Notes: a model not told the origin generated them from the letters alone. DNA of 64,000 bases from CAVZVZ01 sp963778895 (GCA_963778895.1 CAVZVZ010000005.1:1736001-1800000); one strand, 5' to 3'; numbered from the stretch's first letter, positions 24,927 through 34,282 are shown. A program made the numbers and translations.

Positions 24927-25681
24927 GGAAGTTGGTTTCTTCGGCCGCGTCGCGATGGCGACGATGGCGAGGACGATGGCCAGGCCACCGACCACGATGG
25001 CGACGATCGCCAGGCCCTTGGCGGTGTCGTCTTGTCGTCGCTCGTCGAGGCCGCCGCTTGCTCGGACCCCGAGCCGACCGTGGTGGCTGTCACCGACGCA
25101 CCGGTGGCCTGTGAGTCGCTGGCGGCACCCGCGGCGACGAGGGTCAGTTCGGGGGCCGGATGCTCGGCCTCTGCGCCGCTGGCGGTCGGGCTTGTCGATC
25201 CAGGCGACCTGGTCACCGTTGCTGTAGATCTGGATCGTCGGGAAAGACGAGCTCGGTTCGGCGTTCTCGGGCAGCGGGCCGACCGATATCTCGAATTCGT
25301 CGAACTCGCCCGCGCTTGATCTCGCCGCCCGTCCACGTGATCACCGACACCGACGTGCGTGATGGTCTCGCCGTCGTCGTTCGTGATCGGCGTGGCAGTG
25401 GCGCTTCCGTCGTGGTGAGCGGTCCAGCCCGGCCTTGGGCTTCACGCTCACGGATGTGAACGGATGGTCTGGCGGCAGCTGCACGCGAAACCCGATGGTG
25501 CTGGCGTCGGGCAGCTCGTTCGGGACCTGGAAGGTGAGCTTGGTGAAGCTGCTCCTTGCTCGGCTTCGGGTGGCTGCACCGTGACGTGGGCCTTCGCGAT
25601 CCCCCCGAACAGGAAGACGAGCGCGAGCGCAGCGGCGAAGAAGCCGAGGGCGGGCTTGGTGAGGCGTGCTGTTCGTCGCAT
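24918..25681 (-). pseudogene. Second YcnI family protein, several frameshifts
   Basis: A signal peptide (ALGFFAAALALVFLFGGIAKA) precedes HVTVQPPEAEQG, again exposing an N-terminal His after cleavage. In other frames follow SSFTKLTFQVPNELPDASTI, GFRVQLPPDHPFTSVSVKPK, VITWTGGEIKRG, EFDEFEISVGPLPENAEPSS and VAWID, a complete DUF1775 domain, then an Ala/Ser/Thr linker and a C-terminal anchor (TAKGLAIVAIVVGGLAIVLA) ending KPTSSA. Breaks are near 25555, 25430, 25320 and at least two between 25200 and 25020. It is divergent from the 705-residue monooxygenase gene and convergent with the ECF sigma gene. Confidence 0.7.
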
Positions 25682-25803
25682 GGGGCATCAGTCGCCTGAG
25701 CGACCGGATTAGTTCCGGCGCCCGGGACGCTCCGGTCCCGCGTGCCGTCCGTCACGCGGCGCCGATACCCTGACCGGGCAGCTGTATCCCCGGGGGGCTC
25801 CAC

Positions 25804-27921
25804 GTGGTGACGAAGGTCAAGGGTCTGGCGCGGGCGCACCCGTTCGTGTTGGTCGCATGCATCCTGTTGCTGATCGGCGCCGCCAGCGCGGCCTGGGTCA
25901 TCACCTCGATCTACCGCGTCGACTCGAGCGTCGTGTACTTCGGTGTGCCCGACGCGCCCCAGCTCACCGCGGGCCCCGGACAGACGCTTTACCGGGTCAA
26001 TGCCTCACGCTCGTCGGTCACCTATGGCGTCGACGAGGAATTGGCCGGCACCACGCATCGGGCCACGGGCTCGACCAAGGGCATCGCCGGCGACATCGTC
26101 ATCGACGAAGCCAACCCGTCGGCCAGCCAGGTCGGCGACGTCGTCGTCAACGTCCAACAGCTCACGTCCGATCAGACCATCCGCGACGAACGAATCCGCC
26201 ACGAGGGACTGCAGTCGAACGACTACCCACTGGCGACGCTCCACACCACGTCGATCTCGGGGATGCCCGCCCAGATCGTCGACGGCACCGACTACCCGAT
26301 CCAGCTGCAGGGTGATCTCACGGTGAAGACCACGACGGCTCCGGTCGTGTTCAGTGGCACCGCTCGTCGGGAGAACGCCGAGCTGCAGATCAAGGTCTCC
26401 ACCCAGGTGAAGCTCTCGGACTACGACGCCGGACCGATTCGCTTGGTCGGCTTCGTTTCAACCGGCGACGACGTCACGTTGGACATCGATCTGGTCGCAA
26501 GCGATCCGGCCAAGCTCGGGAGTCAGTCGAATCTCGCGTGGCAACAGTCCCAGACCCAGACCGTCAGCGGAGACGGACCGTCGTTCAAGAAGGTCGTGCA
26601 ACCGATCCTCGAGAACAGTTGCGCGGCCTGCCACGCGCCGGGCGAGGCCGGCGCGAGCATCTGGCAGCTCGACACGGCGCGCGACGCGGCGGGTGCCGCT
26701 TCGGGCCTCGCCCTGGTGACGCAGTCGCGGTACATGCCGCCGTGGCCCGCGTCCGATCTCAGCGTGCCTTTCCAACACTCGATGAAGCTCAGCGATGACG
26801 ATGTCCAGTCAATCCAGGACTGGGCGGCGGCAGGCGGCAAGCTCGACGTGGATCCGAGCACCAAGATCGAGGTCCCCTCGGAGAAGGTGATCCACCCGCG
26901 CGCGGACATCACATTGAAAGCCGACCAGCCCTACCAAGGGTCCACCGACAACACGAACGACTACCGGTGCTTCGTCATGGACCCCGGCGTCGACAAGCCC
27001 ACAGCGGTCACCGGGTACGAGTTCGTGCCCGACCAGAAGGCGTCGGTGCACCACGCTCTCGTGTACCGCATGAGTGCGGACTCGAAGGCCGCGGTCGAGG
27101 CACGCGACGCGGCCGACCCCGGGTCCGGGTACGGCTGCTACGGCGGGGTGGGGGCCGATCTCGGATCGCTCGACCCATCCGGTAACGGTGGTGGCGCCGA
27201 CCTCGTCGCCGGCTGGGCGCCCGGCCAGCTCCCGGGCATCTACCCGGACGGGTCGGCTCTACAGCTGCAGCCGGGCCAGTACTTCGTGGTGCAGATCCAC
27301 TACCACTTCGTGCACTTCGCGCCGCAGGACCAGTCGTCGCTCGTCCTGCAGTTGGGCGACAAGGACGCGGACCAGTACGACAACGTCAAGGTGACCACCT
27401 ACTTGGCACCCGCCGAGATCCCGTGCGGACCGCTGGAGTCGGGACCCTTCTGCGATCGGGCTGCCGTTGTGCAGGACCTCGGCGAGAAGTACGGCCCGAC
27501 CGGACCGATCATCGCCGACGGCTTGAACCTGGTCTGCGGCACCAAGCCCGAACAGATCGGCATACTCGTCAACCAGATAGCCAGCTCGTCGTGCGATCAC
27601 CGCGTGCGCAACACGGGCCAGATCATGTCCGTGCTCGGACATGAGCACGAGCTCGGCTCGAGCTTCCGCATGACGCTGAACCCCGGCACGCCGGATGAGA
27701 AGGTGTTGCTCGACATCCCGAAGTGGGACTTCAACTGGCAGCTGAACTACGCCCCGGTCGACAACATCGTGCTCAAGCGGGGCGACGTGATCCGTGTCGA
27801 GTGCAGCTGGGACCGTGATCTGGTCAAGCCGGCGAACAAGAATCGCTACGTCACGTGGGCGGAAGGCACCGAGGACGAGATGTGCTTCTCGACCATCGTC
27901 ACGCGCGAGCCGCACAAGTGA
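25804..27921 (+). CDS. YceI / c-heme / type II copper monooxygenase-like fusion
   Basis: This intact 705-residue protein joins three modules behind a membrane anchor (about 13-34). Residues 60-232 form a YceI lipocalin-like domain (YRVNASRSSVTYGVDEEL, IRDERIRHEGLQSNDYPLA). Residues 258-345 form a c-type heme segment with CAACH at 273-277 and distal Met in SRYMPPWP. Residues 365-702 resemble the copper type II ascorbate-dependent monooxygenase fold, with metal-site motifs HHALVYR (416), QIHYHF (498), GHEHELG (612) and TEDEMC (690), the last matching the Met ligand of the catalytic copper. GTG start, 123 bases from the divergent YcnI. The substrate is unknown; a cupredoxin gene overlaps its end. 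Confidence 0.8.
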   Translation: MVTKVKGLARAHPFVLVACILLLIGAASAAWVITSIYRVDSSVVYFGVPDAPQLTAGPGQTLYRVNASRSSVTYGVDEELAGTTHRATGSTKGIAGDIVIDEANPSASQVGDVVVNVQQLTSDQTIRDERIRHEGLQSNDYPLATLHTTSISGMPAQIVDGTDYPIQLQGDLTVKTTTAPVVFSGTARRENAELQIKVSTQVKLSDYDAGPIRLVGFVSTGDDVTLDIDLVASDPAKLGSQSNLAWQQSQTQTVSGDGPSFKKVVQPILENSCAACHAPGEAGASIWQLDTARDAAGAASGLALVTQSRYMPPWPASDLSVPFQHSMKLSDDDVQSIQDWAAAGGKLDVDPSTKIEVPSEKVIHPRADITLKADQPYQGSTDNTNDYRCFVMDPGVDKPTAVTGYEFVPDQKASVHHALVYRMSADSKAAVEARDAADPGSGYGCYGGVGADLGSLDPSGNGGGADLVAGWAPGQLPGIYPDGSALQLQPGQYFVVQIHYHFVHFAPQDQSSLVLQLGDKDADQYDNVKVTTYLAPAEIPCGPLESGPFCDRAAVVQDLGEKYGPTGPIIADGLNLVCGTKPEQIGILVNQIASSSCDHRVRNTGQIMSVLGHEHELGSSFRMTLNPGTPDEKVLLDIPKWDFNWQLNYAPVDNIVLKRGDVIRVECSWDRDLVKPANKNRYVTWAEGTEDEMCFSTIVTREPHK

Positions 27922-28312
27922 CCGAGACGGTCACGTCGCCGCCGCCAAGTCTCGAACCTCACGCGGCCCGATCTGGTTGCTGGCATTGGGCGGCATCCTG
28001 ATCGTCGCGACCGCCGCGTTCATCGTCCACCTGCAGGACAACAGCTCCGCAGTGGACCACCGCTACGAGATCCCGAGCGGTACGGCGGCCCGTCTCGACG
28101 CCGGCGAGGACGTGGCGATCGTGCCGACCGAGTTGCACTTCGCGCCCGGCGACAAGCTGACGCTGACCAACGACGATGACCGGCGCCACGAGCTCGGCGT
28201 GCTGAGCGTGGACCCCGGCCAGACGGTGAGCTACTCGTTCCCGAACAAGGGAGTCTTCAGCGGAGCGTGCACGCTGCACAGTTCGGGTGCCGTCACGATC
28301 TACGTGGAGTGA
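27918..28312 (+). CDS. Membrane-anchored cupredoxin-like protein (possible frameshift at start)
   Basis: GTG at 27918 overlaps the stop of the monooxygenase gene (GTGA) and reads VTETVTSPPPSLEPHAARS; a frame change near 27960 leads into GPIWLLALGGILIVATAAFIV, a membrane anchor, then a cupredoxin fold: VPTELHFAPGDKLTLTNDDD, RRHELGVL and GVFSGACTLHSSGAVTIYVE. The His of RRHELG and the Cys and His of CTLH are type I copper ligands; the usual axial Met after the last His is missing. If there is no frameshift, translation could start at TTG 27977. It is likely the electron partner of the upstream copper/heme enzyme. Confidence 0.6.
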
Positions 28313-28315
28313 CGG

Positions 28316-28753
28316 CTACGTCTGGCAGTCGGGGCACGCACCGGTGAGGTCGAGCCGATGCGCGTCGGGCTCGTAGCCGTTCTTGCGGGCCACGCGCCGC
28401 AGCGCCTGATCGAGCGCGGCCTCGGTCTGGGCCGGAAGGGTGAAGTCGCTCACCTGGCCGCAGTAGATGCAGACCAGATGGTGGTGGTGCTGGCCGAAGG
28501 GCTCGGACAGCTCGTAGCGAGCGTGGTCGCGCGCCGTCACGATGCGCACTGCGATGCCCGCCTGCTCGAGAGTGGCGAGGTTCCGGTACACGGAGCTGAG
28601 CGCCAGCCCCTGACCGCGGTCGACGATCTCGGGGATGGTGAGAGGGCGTTCGGACGCCGCGAGCACCTCGACGATCGCCCGGCGACCTGCGGTGTAGCGC
28701 TGTGAGATGCGGCGCAGCCGCTGACCCGCCAGCTCATCGAGAGAATCGCTCAC
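28316..28753 (-). CDS. zur: Fur family regulator, probable zinc regulator Zur
   Basis: The 145-residue protein has the Fur winged helix (QRYTAGRRAIVEVLAASERP, TIPEIVDRG, LALSSVYRNLATLEQAGI), a His-rich sensor segment HHHHLVCIYCGQV and two CxxC pairs (CIYC near 95-98 and CPDC near 140-143) that hold structural zinc. The divergent neighbour is a ZnuA-like gene with a Zur-type palindrome between them, so Zur is a better fit than Fur. GTG start at 28753. It is convergent with the cupredoxin gene after three bases. Confidence 0.85.
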   Translation of the reverse strand: MSDSLDELAGQRLRRISQRYTAGRRAIVEVLAASERPLTIPEIVDRGQGLALSSVYRNLATLEQAGIAVRIVTARDHARYELSEPFGQHHHHLVCIYCGQVSDFTLPAQTEAALDQALRRVARKNGYEPDAHRLDLTGACPDCQT

Positions 28754-28806
28754 CGGGCCGAGCCTAACGGCGCCACCCGTTTCCGGGTTGGTTCTGATGC
28801 TCATTC

Positions 28807-28821
28807 TGAGGATCGTTCTCA
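28807..28821. promoter_or_regulatory. Zur-box-like palindrome
   Basis: TGAGGATCGTTCTCA is an imperfect 15-base palindrome (TGAG-RAY-N-RTY-CTCA) 20 bases before the znuA start. A TATGCT (28829-28834) that could be a -10 element follows it, so a bound repressor would block the promoter. The shape matches Fur/Zur family operators. Confidence 0.65.
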
Positions 28822-28840
28822 AAAGGCCTATGCTGCGACG

Positions 28841-29775
28841 GTGCTGTTCCGCCGTCTGACCGTGCTCGCGGGCCTCGCCATCGTGGCGGCGTCGTCGGTC
28901 GCGGGATGCTCGGCGACCTCGACCACCCAGGCGACCTCGCCGACGGGCGGCACTGCTGGTGGCTGCCCGACCGACCCTGTCGACGTGGTGGTCACGGTGA
29001 ACCAGTGGGGCGACATCGTCGCGGCGCTCGCCGGCGGTTGCGGACGGGTCACCACGATCGTCAACGGCTCGGCCGGCGACCCGCATGACTACGAGCCCTC
29101 CCCCGCCGACAACGCCGCGTTCACCAAGGCTGATCTCGTGGTGATGAACGGGCTCGGCTACGACCACTGGGCCGAGGACGCGGTCGAACACGTTGTCGTC
29201 GCGACCGGCGGTCGTGAACGGAGGCGACGTCGTGGGTCGGGCCGACGGCGACAACCCTCACCTCTGGTACTCGCCGGGCTACGTGCGCGAGATCGCCGCG
29301 GCGGTCACTGCGGAGCTGCAGGCGCTGGCGCCGTCCGCCACCGAGTACTTCGGCGCGCAAGCCGCGGCGTGGACGGCTTCGATGGCGCCGTACGACACCG
29401 AGATCGCCGCGATCCGCCAGCAGCATCCAGGCGCCACCTACGCCGCGACCGAACCGGTCTTCGCCTACATGGCTGACGCACTGGGTCTCGAGGACCGTAC
29501 GCCGGAGGGCTACGCGAACTCGTCCGCCAACGAATCCGAGCCCTCGCCGGGCGACATCAACGCGTTCCAAGACGTCCTCGGGTCCGGCCAGATCGACGTC
29601 CTGATCTACAACACGCAGACCGAGGGCACCCTGACCGACCAGTTGAGATCCCGCGCCGCCGAAGCGACAGGTGCCCGTGGTCGAGGTGACCGAGACCATG
29701 CCGCCGGGCCAGACATCCTTCGTCGACTGGCAAGTCGGGCAGCTTCGCGCCCTGTCGGCCGCGCTGGACTCATGA
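28841..29775 (+). pseudogene. znuA: Zinc ABC transporter substrate-binding lipoprotein ZnuA, two frameshifts
   Basis: A lipoprotein signal (LTVLAGLAIVAASSVAGCSA, lipobox VAGC) precedes VVVTVNQWGDIVAALAGGCG, GDPHDYEPSPADNAAFTKAD (zinc ligand His), NPHLWYSPGYVREIAAAV (second His) and TYAATEPVFAYMADALGL, the cluster A-I metal-binding fold. Reading frame changes near 29212 and 29672 are needed to join these and the last part PPGQTSFVDWQVGQLRALSA. About 310 residues if restored. The stop overlaps the next start as ATGA. Control by the adjacent Zur box is likely. Confidence 0.8.
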
Positions 29776-30564
29776 GCTCTGGCCCCATGCGCTCTGGCCT
29801 GGCGACGTCGGCCCTGCATCTCGAACACGCCGCCGTGACCCGGCACGGTGAGGTCGTGTGGTCCGACGGCACGCTCGACGTCCCGCGCGGTGCGGTGGTG
29901 ATCGTCATCGGTCCCAACGGGTCAGGGAAGACGACGCTGCTCGAAGCCATCCTCGGCCTCCTGCCCCTCTCGGCCGGAAGGTTGGAGGTCTTCGGTCAGG
30001 CGCCCACTCGCGGCAACCGTCGCGTGGGTTACGTGCCCACAGAACTACACCGCCGCGGTCGGCGACGCCGTTCGGGCGTGGGACCTGGTTGCCTTCGGCC
30101 TCTCCGGCGCGCGGTTCGGCCTCGGCCGGTTGTCGCCCGACGAACGGACGCGGGTGGATGCTGCATTGGCGAGCGTCGGTGCGGCGGGGTTCGCGACCCG
30201 GCGCATGTCCCGCCTGTCCGGTGGCCAACAACAACGGGTAGCGATCGCGCAGGCTTTGGTCGCCGAACCCGATCTCCTGCTGCTCGACGAACCCCTTGCC
30301 AACCTCGACGTGCGGAATCAGAACGAGATCGTCGAGCTCCTCGGGCAGATCCGGGCCCAACGCGACGTCACCATCCTCGTCGTCGCCCACGACTTGAACC
30401 CGCTCCTGCCGGTGCTCGACGGCGCGATCTATCTGTTGGACGGCCACCCGCACTACGACGAGATCGGCGAGGTCGTCGACGAGACGCTCTTGACCCACCT
30501 GTACGGCACGAGGGTGCGCGTCGTGCGAACTGCGCAAGGCGATCTGTTCACGAGGAGCGGATGA
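29772..30564 (+). CDS. znuC: Zinc ABC transporter ATP-binding protein (one frameshift)
   Basis: Walker A GPNGSGKTT lies near 47-55, the signature LSGGQQQRVAIAQAL in the second half, Walker B DLLLLDEP and the switch VAHD. The Q-loop region reads VGYVP and then, one base out of frame near 30041, QNYTAAVGDAVRAWDLV; removing one base in gtgcccacagaac restores the family sequence. Restored length about 263 residues. ATG at 29772 overlaps the znuA stop, and its own stop overlaps the permease start. The metal is inferred to be zinc from Zur and the ZnuA-like partner; manganese is the main alternative. Confidence 0.82.
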
Positions 30565-31439
30565 TGATCGCGCTCTACGCCAATGCCGGCTATCAGTCGA
30601 ACTGGCTCGATGTGCTCAGTACGAACTTCATGCGCAACGCGTTCGTGGCGGGAGCGCTGGTCGCGGTCGCCGCGGGCCTGCTCGGTTACTTCGTCGTGAT
30701 CCGTCAGAACGCGTTCGCGGCGCACGCGCTGGCGCACATCGGCTTCCCGGGCGCGACCGCGGCGATCCTCGTTGGTGTCCCGGTCACCGCGGGGCTGGCG
30801 GTCTTCTGCGTCGCCGGTGGGTTGGCTATCGGCTTCTTCGGTAAGCGGCTTGCCGACCGCGAGATCTCGACGGGCACGATCCTGGCCTTCGCGACCGGTC
30901 TCGGCGTGTTGTTCAGTTCGCTCGCCAGCAAGAGCGCGAGCACGGTGACCAATGTGCTCTTCGGCAACCTGCTCGCCGTGTCGCCGGATCAGATCCTCGT
31001 GTTCGGCATCTTCACGGTGCTGCTCGCACTGGCGATCGGAGTGGTGGCGCGCCCGCTCGCGTTCGCGTCGGTCAATCCCGACGTCGCCGAGGCCAAGGGC
31101 GTCCCCGTCCGCGCTCTCGGCATCGTGTTCATGGTGCTGCTCGCCCTCGTCATCACCATGGCGGTGCAGGTCGTCGGCACGCTGTTGCTGTTCGGACTGG
31201 TCGTGACGCCGAGCGCGACGGCTCTGGCGATCACCGCGTGTCCACCGATGGTTGCGCTGCTCGGAACGCTCATCGCGCTGGGAGCGGTGGTGCTCGGGCT
31301 GGTGTTGTCGGCGATGTTCAACCTGCCGCCGAGCTTCTTCATCGTGTCGATCACGTTCCTGGCGTGGCTCATCACCTGGGTCACGACACGCGACGTCAGT
31401 CGCGCCCGCCCCAGTCCTCACGTGACCCATGGTCATTGA
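30561..31439 (+). CDS. znuB: Zinc ABC transporter permease ZnuB
   Basis: The 292-residue integral membrane protein of the ABC-3 family starts MMIALYANAGYQSNWLDVL, has about eight hydrophobic helices and the family loop QNAFAAHALAHIGFPGATAA, in which the conserved Ala/His/Gly pattern contacts the ATPase. LFGLVVTPSATALAI near 210 is also typical. ATG at 30561 sits within ATGATG and overlaps the ATPase stop. Intact. It closes the znuACB operon; the siderophore-interacting gene starts 28 bases later and may be co-transcribed. Confidence 0.88.
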   Translation: MMIALYANAGYQSNWLDVLSTNFMRNAFVAGALVAVAAGLLGYFVVIRQNAFAAHALAHIGFPGATAAILVGVPVTAGLAVFCVAGGLAIGFFGKRLADREISTGTILAFATGLGVLFSSLASKSASTVTNVLFGNLLAVSPDQILVFGIFTVLLALAIGVVARPLAFASVNPDVAEAKGVPVRALGIVFMVLLALVITMAVQVVGTLLLFGLVVTPSATALAITACPPMVALLGTLIALGAVVLGLVLSAMFNLPPSFFIVSITFLAWLITWVTTRDVSRARPSPHVTHGH

Positions 31440-31467
31440 GGCGGTTTGACCCGTAGCCTCGGCGGAC

Positions 31468-32226
31468 ATGTCCGATGCGCGCGTTCGGCGTGAGCCGCCC
31501 CGCTTCCGCGAGCTCACGGTGTTGGGGACCGAACCGCGCACCCCGAGTCTGGTGCGCGTGACGCTCGGTGGGCCCGAGCTGGCCGGCTTCGATCCGGGCT
31601 TGCCGGCGGCGAGCGTGCGGCTGCTCTTGTCGCAACCCAACGGTGATCTGGTCGTGCCGACTTGGAACGGCAATGAGTTCCTGTTCGACGACGGCACCCG
31701 CCCGCCGATCCGCACGCTCACGCCGCTGCGTCACGACGCGGCGGCGAACGAGCTCGACGTGGAGGTCGTCCGGCACGGAAGGGGACCTCTGTCGGAGTGG
31801 ATCGATCGGGTCGTCCCGGGCGAGCGTGTGGCCCTGTCCGGTCCGGGGCGAGGGTATGTGGTCGATTCCCATGCGCCGGCCTTCTTGGTTTCGGGCGACG
31901 AGTCCGCGATCCCCGCCATCACCACGCTGGTGCCCGAGCTTCCGGCGACCGCGTCCGTGCACGTCGTGGTCGAGGTGGTCGACCCGGCTTCGCGCCTCGA
32001 CCTGCCGCCGCACCCGAGGCTGACCGAGCAGTGGTGCACGGCCACAACGGGAGCACCGTCAGGAGACGCACTGCACGCCGCGCTGACCGCGGTCACCATC
32101 GAACCCGACACACGGGTGTGGGTGGCAGGCGAAGCGGCCGCGATGCAACGGATCCGCAAGTACCTCTTCGAATTGCGGTCGATCCCGCGCGAACACGCGG
32201 TGGTACGCGGTTACTGGAAGGGTTGA
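31468..32226 (+). CDS. Siderophore-interacting FAD-binding protein
   Basis: The 252 residues match the SIP (ViuB-like) family: an N-terminal FAD-binding barrel with PSLVRVTLGGPELAGF and IRTLTPLRHDAAANELDVEV (FAD-contact region), GPLSEWIDRVVPGERVALSG, then an NAD(P)H domain with FLVSGDESAIPAITTLVPEL and VWVAGEAAAMQRIRKYLF ending EHAVVRGYWKG. Such proteins reduce ferric siderophores in the cytoplasm. No siderophore uptake genes are in the window. It follows the zinc transporter and so adds iron to the metal island. Confidence 0.88.
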   Translation: MSDARVRREPPRFRELTVLGTEPRTPSLVRVTLGGPELAGFDPGLPAASVRLLLSQPNGDLVVPTWNGNEFLFDDGTRPPIRTLTPLRHDAAANELDVEVVRHGRGPLSEWIDRVVPGERVALSGPGRGYVVDSHAPAFLVSGDESAIPAITTLVPELPATASVHVVVEVVDPASRLDLPPHPRLTEQWCTATTGAPSGDALHAALTAVTIEPDTRVWVAGEAAAMQRIRKYLFELRSIPREHAVVRGYWKG

Positions 32227-33006
32227 GTGCCCGACGTCGCAACACGGCGAGCAGCTCATCGTGAACGGCGCCGTTGCTCGCCACCGCTGACGCGACCCGA
32301 TCGATGTCGAGCGTGACGACCTCGGAGCCGTCCAGCTCGGTGTAGCGGCCCCCGGCTTCCCGGATGATCACCGGCAACGGACCGAAGTCCCACACCGCGA
32401 GTTTGGGATCGACCATCGCTTCGATGCGTCCGGTGGCCACGAGTACGAACCCGAAGCCGTCTCCCCATGTCCGGAAGAGCGGACCGGCGTTGCGTATGGC
32501 GTCGAGTTGCGAGGCCGTCCACCCTCCGATCCCGGAGGTGCACACGCACGCACCGTCGAGCTTCTTCGTGTCGCTCACGCGCGCGGATGGCCGTTCGTGA
32601 AGCAGCCGAGGCCTCGCCCGGCGTAGACGACCTCGCCCAGCGCGGGCAGGTTGATCACTCCGATCGCGCAGCCGAGCTCGTCGTAGAGCGCGACCAGATT
32701 GCTGTAGAGCGGTACGCCGTGCGTGAACGACTTGGTGCCGTCGATCGGATCGATCACCCAGGTTCGCCCGCTGGTACCGGCCGAGTAGGACTCCTCCTCG
32801 CCGATCACGGCATCGTCGGGGAAGCGTTTGCCCAGCTCCTCGCGGAGGAAGCGCTCGGCTGCCTTGTCCGCCGCCGTGACGGGCGTGCCGTCCCCCTTGT
32901 TCTCGACCGTCAGGTTCTCGTCGCGGAACCACCGCAACGTGAGCTCGCCGGCAGCCTGTACGAGGCCGACCACTTCATCGAGCAGGGATGTGTCGACTTC
33001 CACCAT
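32224..33006 (-). CDS. Inositol monophosphatase family, HisN-like (one frameshift)
   Basis: From ATG at 33006 the protein reads VQAAGELTLRWFRDENLTVE, GDGTPVTAADKAAERFLREE, GEEE and WVIDPIDGTKSFTHGVPLYS, the metal and substrate motifs of the IMPase fold. A frame change near 32580 leads to WGDGFGFVLVATGRIEAMVD, KLAVWDFGPLPVIIREAGGR and a normal C-terminal region. The SFxxGVPLYS form is closest to histidinol-phosphatase HisN of actinomycetes, which completes histidine synthesis, but inositol or other phosphates are possible. The 3' end meets the convergent siderophore-interacting gene; it is divergent from the P450 gene by 34 bases. Confidence 0.75.
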
Positions 33007-33040
33007 GAACCCCGCATCATTGCAGGAGTAGCGTGCGGCC

Positions 33041-34282
33041 GTGGACGTCGTCCTGAACCCGTTCGAGCCCGGATACTTCGACGATCCGTACGTCCAATAC
33101 GCACAACTACGTGAGCAGGACCCGGTGCACTTCAGCCCGCTCGAGGTGTGGGTGTTGTTCCGCTACGACGACTGCTTCCAGCTGTTGCGCGACCCGAGCA
33201 CGAGCGTGGCCGCCGACCTCGTCGGCGATCAGGACGATGACTATCGGCGCCAGCGCATCGAGCTGTTCGAGGAAGTGTTCCCGGGTCGCGAGCCCGCCGA
33301 AAGCAAGAGCATGCTCTTCTCCGATCCGCCGGACCACACCCGCATGCGCAAGTTGGTCGCCAAGGTCTTCACCCCACGGCGTGTCGAGGAACTGCGGCCG
33401 ACCGTGCAGCGCCTGGTCGACGCGACGCTCGATCCCATCGGGGCGCGCGGTGAGATGGACCTCATCGGCGAGCTCGCGTTCCCCTTGCCGTTCACGGTGA
33501 TCTCCGAGATGCTCGGCATGCCCGATGCCGACCGCGATCAGTTGCGCGAGTGGTCCGGGAAGATGGTCAAGATGCTCGATCCGATCATGAGCCCGGACGA
33601 CGCTCGTGAGGCGATGATCGCCGGTGAGCACATGTTCGGCCACGTCGGCGAAGTGATCGAGTGGAAGCGCGGCCATCTCGCGGACGATCTGTTGTCGGCG
33701 ATGATCACCGCCGAGGAAGACGGTGACACTCTCAGCACGCAGGAGTTGATCGACAACGTGGGGCTGTTGTTCGTCGCCGGGCACGAGACAACCGTGAACC
33801 TCATCGGTAACGGCATGCTCGCCTTGTTGCGCCACCGCGATCAGCTCGAGGCATGGCAGAGCGATCCGGCGCTCGCCGGCAACGCGGTCGACGAGCTGTT
33901 GCGCTACGACAGTCCCGTGCAGTTCTCTCGGCGGATCGTGACGAAGCCGCTGTCGGTCGGCAACGCGACGATCGACCCCGGCACTTTCGTGATGACGTGC
34001 CTCGGCTCAGCCAATCGCGATCCGGAGACCTTCGGCGCTGACGCCGCCACCGTCGACATCCGGCGACCATCGGCGTCGCGTCTCTTGTCGTTCGGCAGCG
34101 GCATCCATCATTGCCTCGGTGCCGCCCTGGCCAAGATGGAGGCTCAAGTCGCGTTGGGCACTGTTGTGCGCCGGCTCCCCGACGTCGAGATGGCCACCGA
34201 TTCGGTGACCTGGAACGGCCGCATCGTGCTGAGGGGCCTCACCGAACTGCCGCTGTCGTGGAGGTCGGCCGTCGCCGCGTAA
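33041..34282 (+). CDS. Cytochrome P450
   Basis: The 413-residue soluble class I P450 has the oxygen-binding I helix VAGHETTVNLIGNG near 247, the ExxR pair in DELLRYDSPVQF, and the heme loop FGSGIHHCLG at 351-360 with the Cys ligand at 358. The loop keeps the His-His-Cys-Leu-Gly pattern common in actinobacterial P450s. The substrate cannot be told. The neighbouring dehydrogenase, 19 bases downstream, suggests oxidation of an alcohol made by the P450. No ferredoxin gene is adjacent. GTG start at 33041. Confidence 0.93.
   Translation: MDVVLNPFEPGYFDDPYVQYAQLREQDPVHFSPLEVWVLFRYDDCFQLLRDPSTSVAADLVGDQDDDYRRQRIELFEEVFPGREPAESKSMLFSDPPDHTRMRKLVAKVFTPRRVEELRPTVQRLVDATLDPIGARGEMDLIGELAFPLPFTVISEMLGMPDADRDQLREWSGKMVKMLDPIMSPDDAREAMIAGEHMFGHVGEVIEWKRGHLADDLLSAMITAEEDGDTLSTQELIDNVGLLFVAGHETTVNLIGNGMLALLRHRDQLEAWQSDPALAGNAVDELLRYDSPVQFSRRIVTKPLSVGNATIDPGTFVMTCLGSANRDPETFGADAATVDIRRPSASRLLSFGSGIHHCLGAALAKMEAQVALGTVVRRLPDVEMATDSVTWNGRIVLRGLTELPLSWRSAVAA

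Noticed and set aside
30036..30046. Programmed frameshifting in the zinc transporter ATPase
   Set aside because: No slippery heptamer or stimulating structure is seen and one inserted base explains the shift; other genes nearby have similar breaks.
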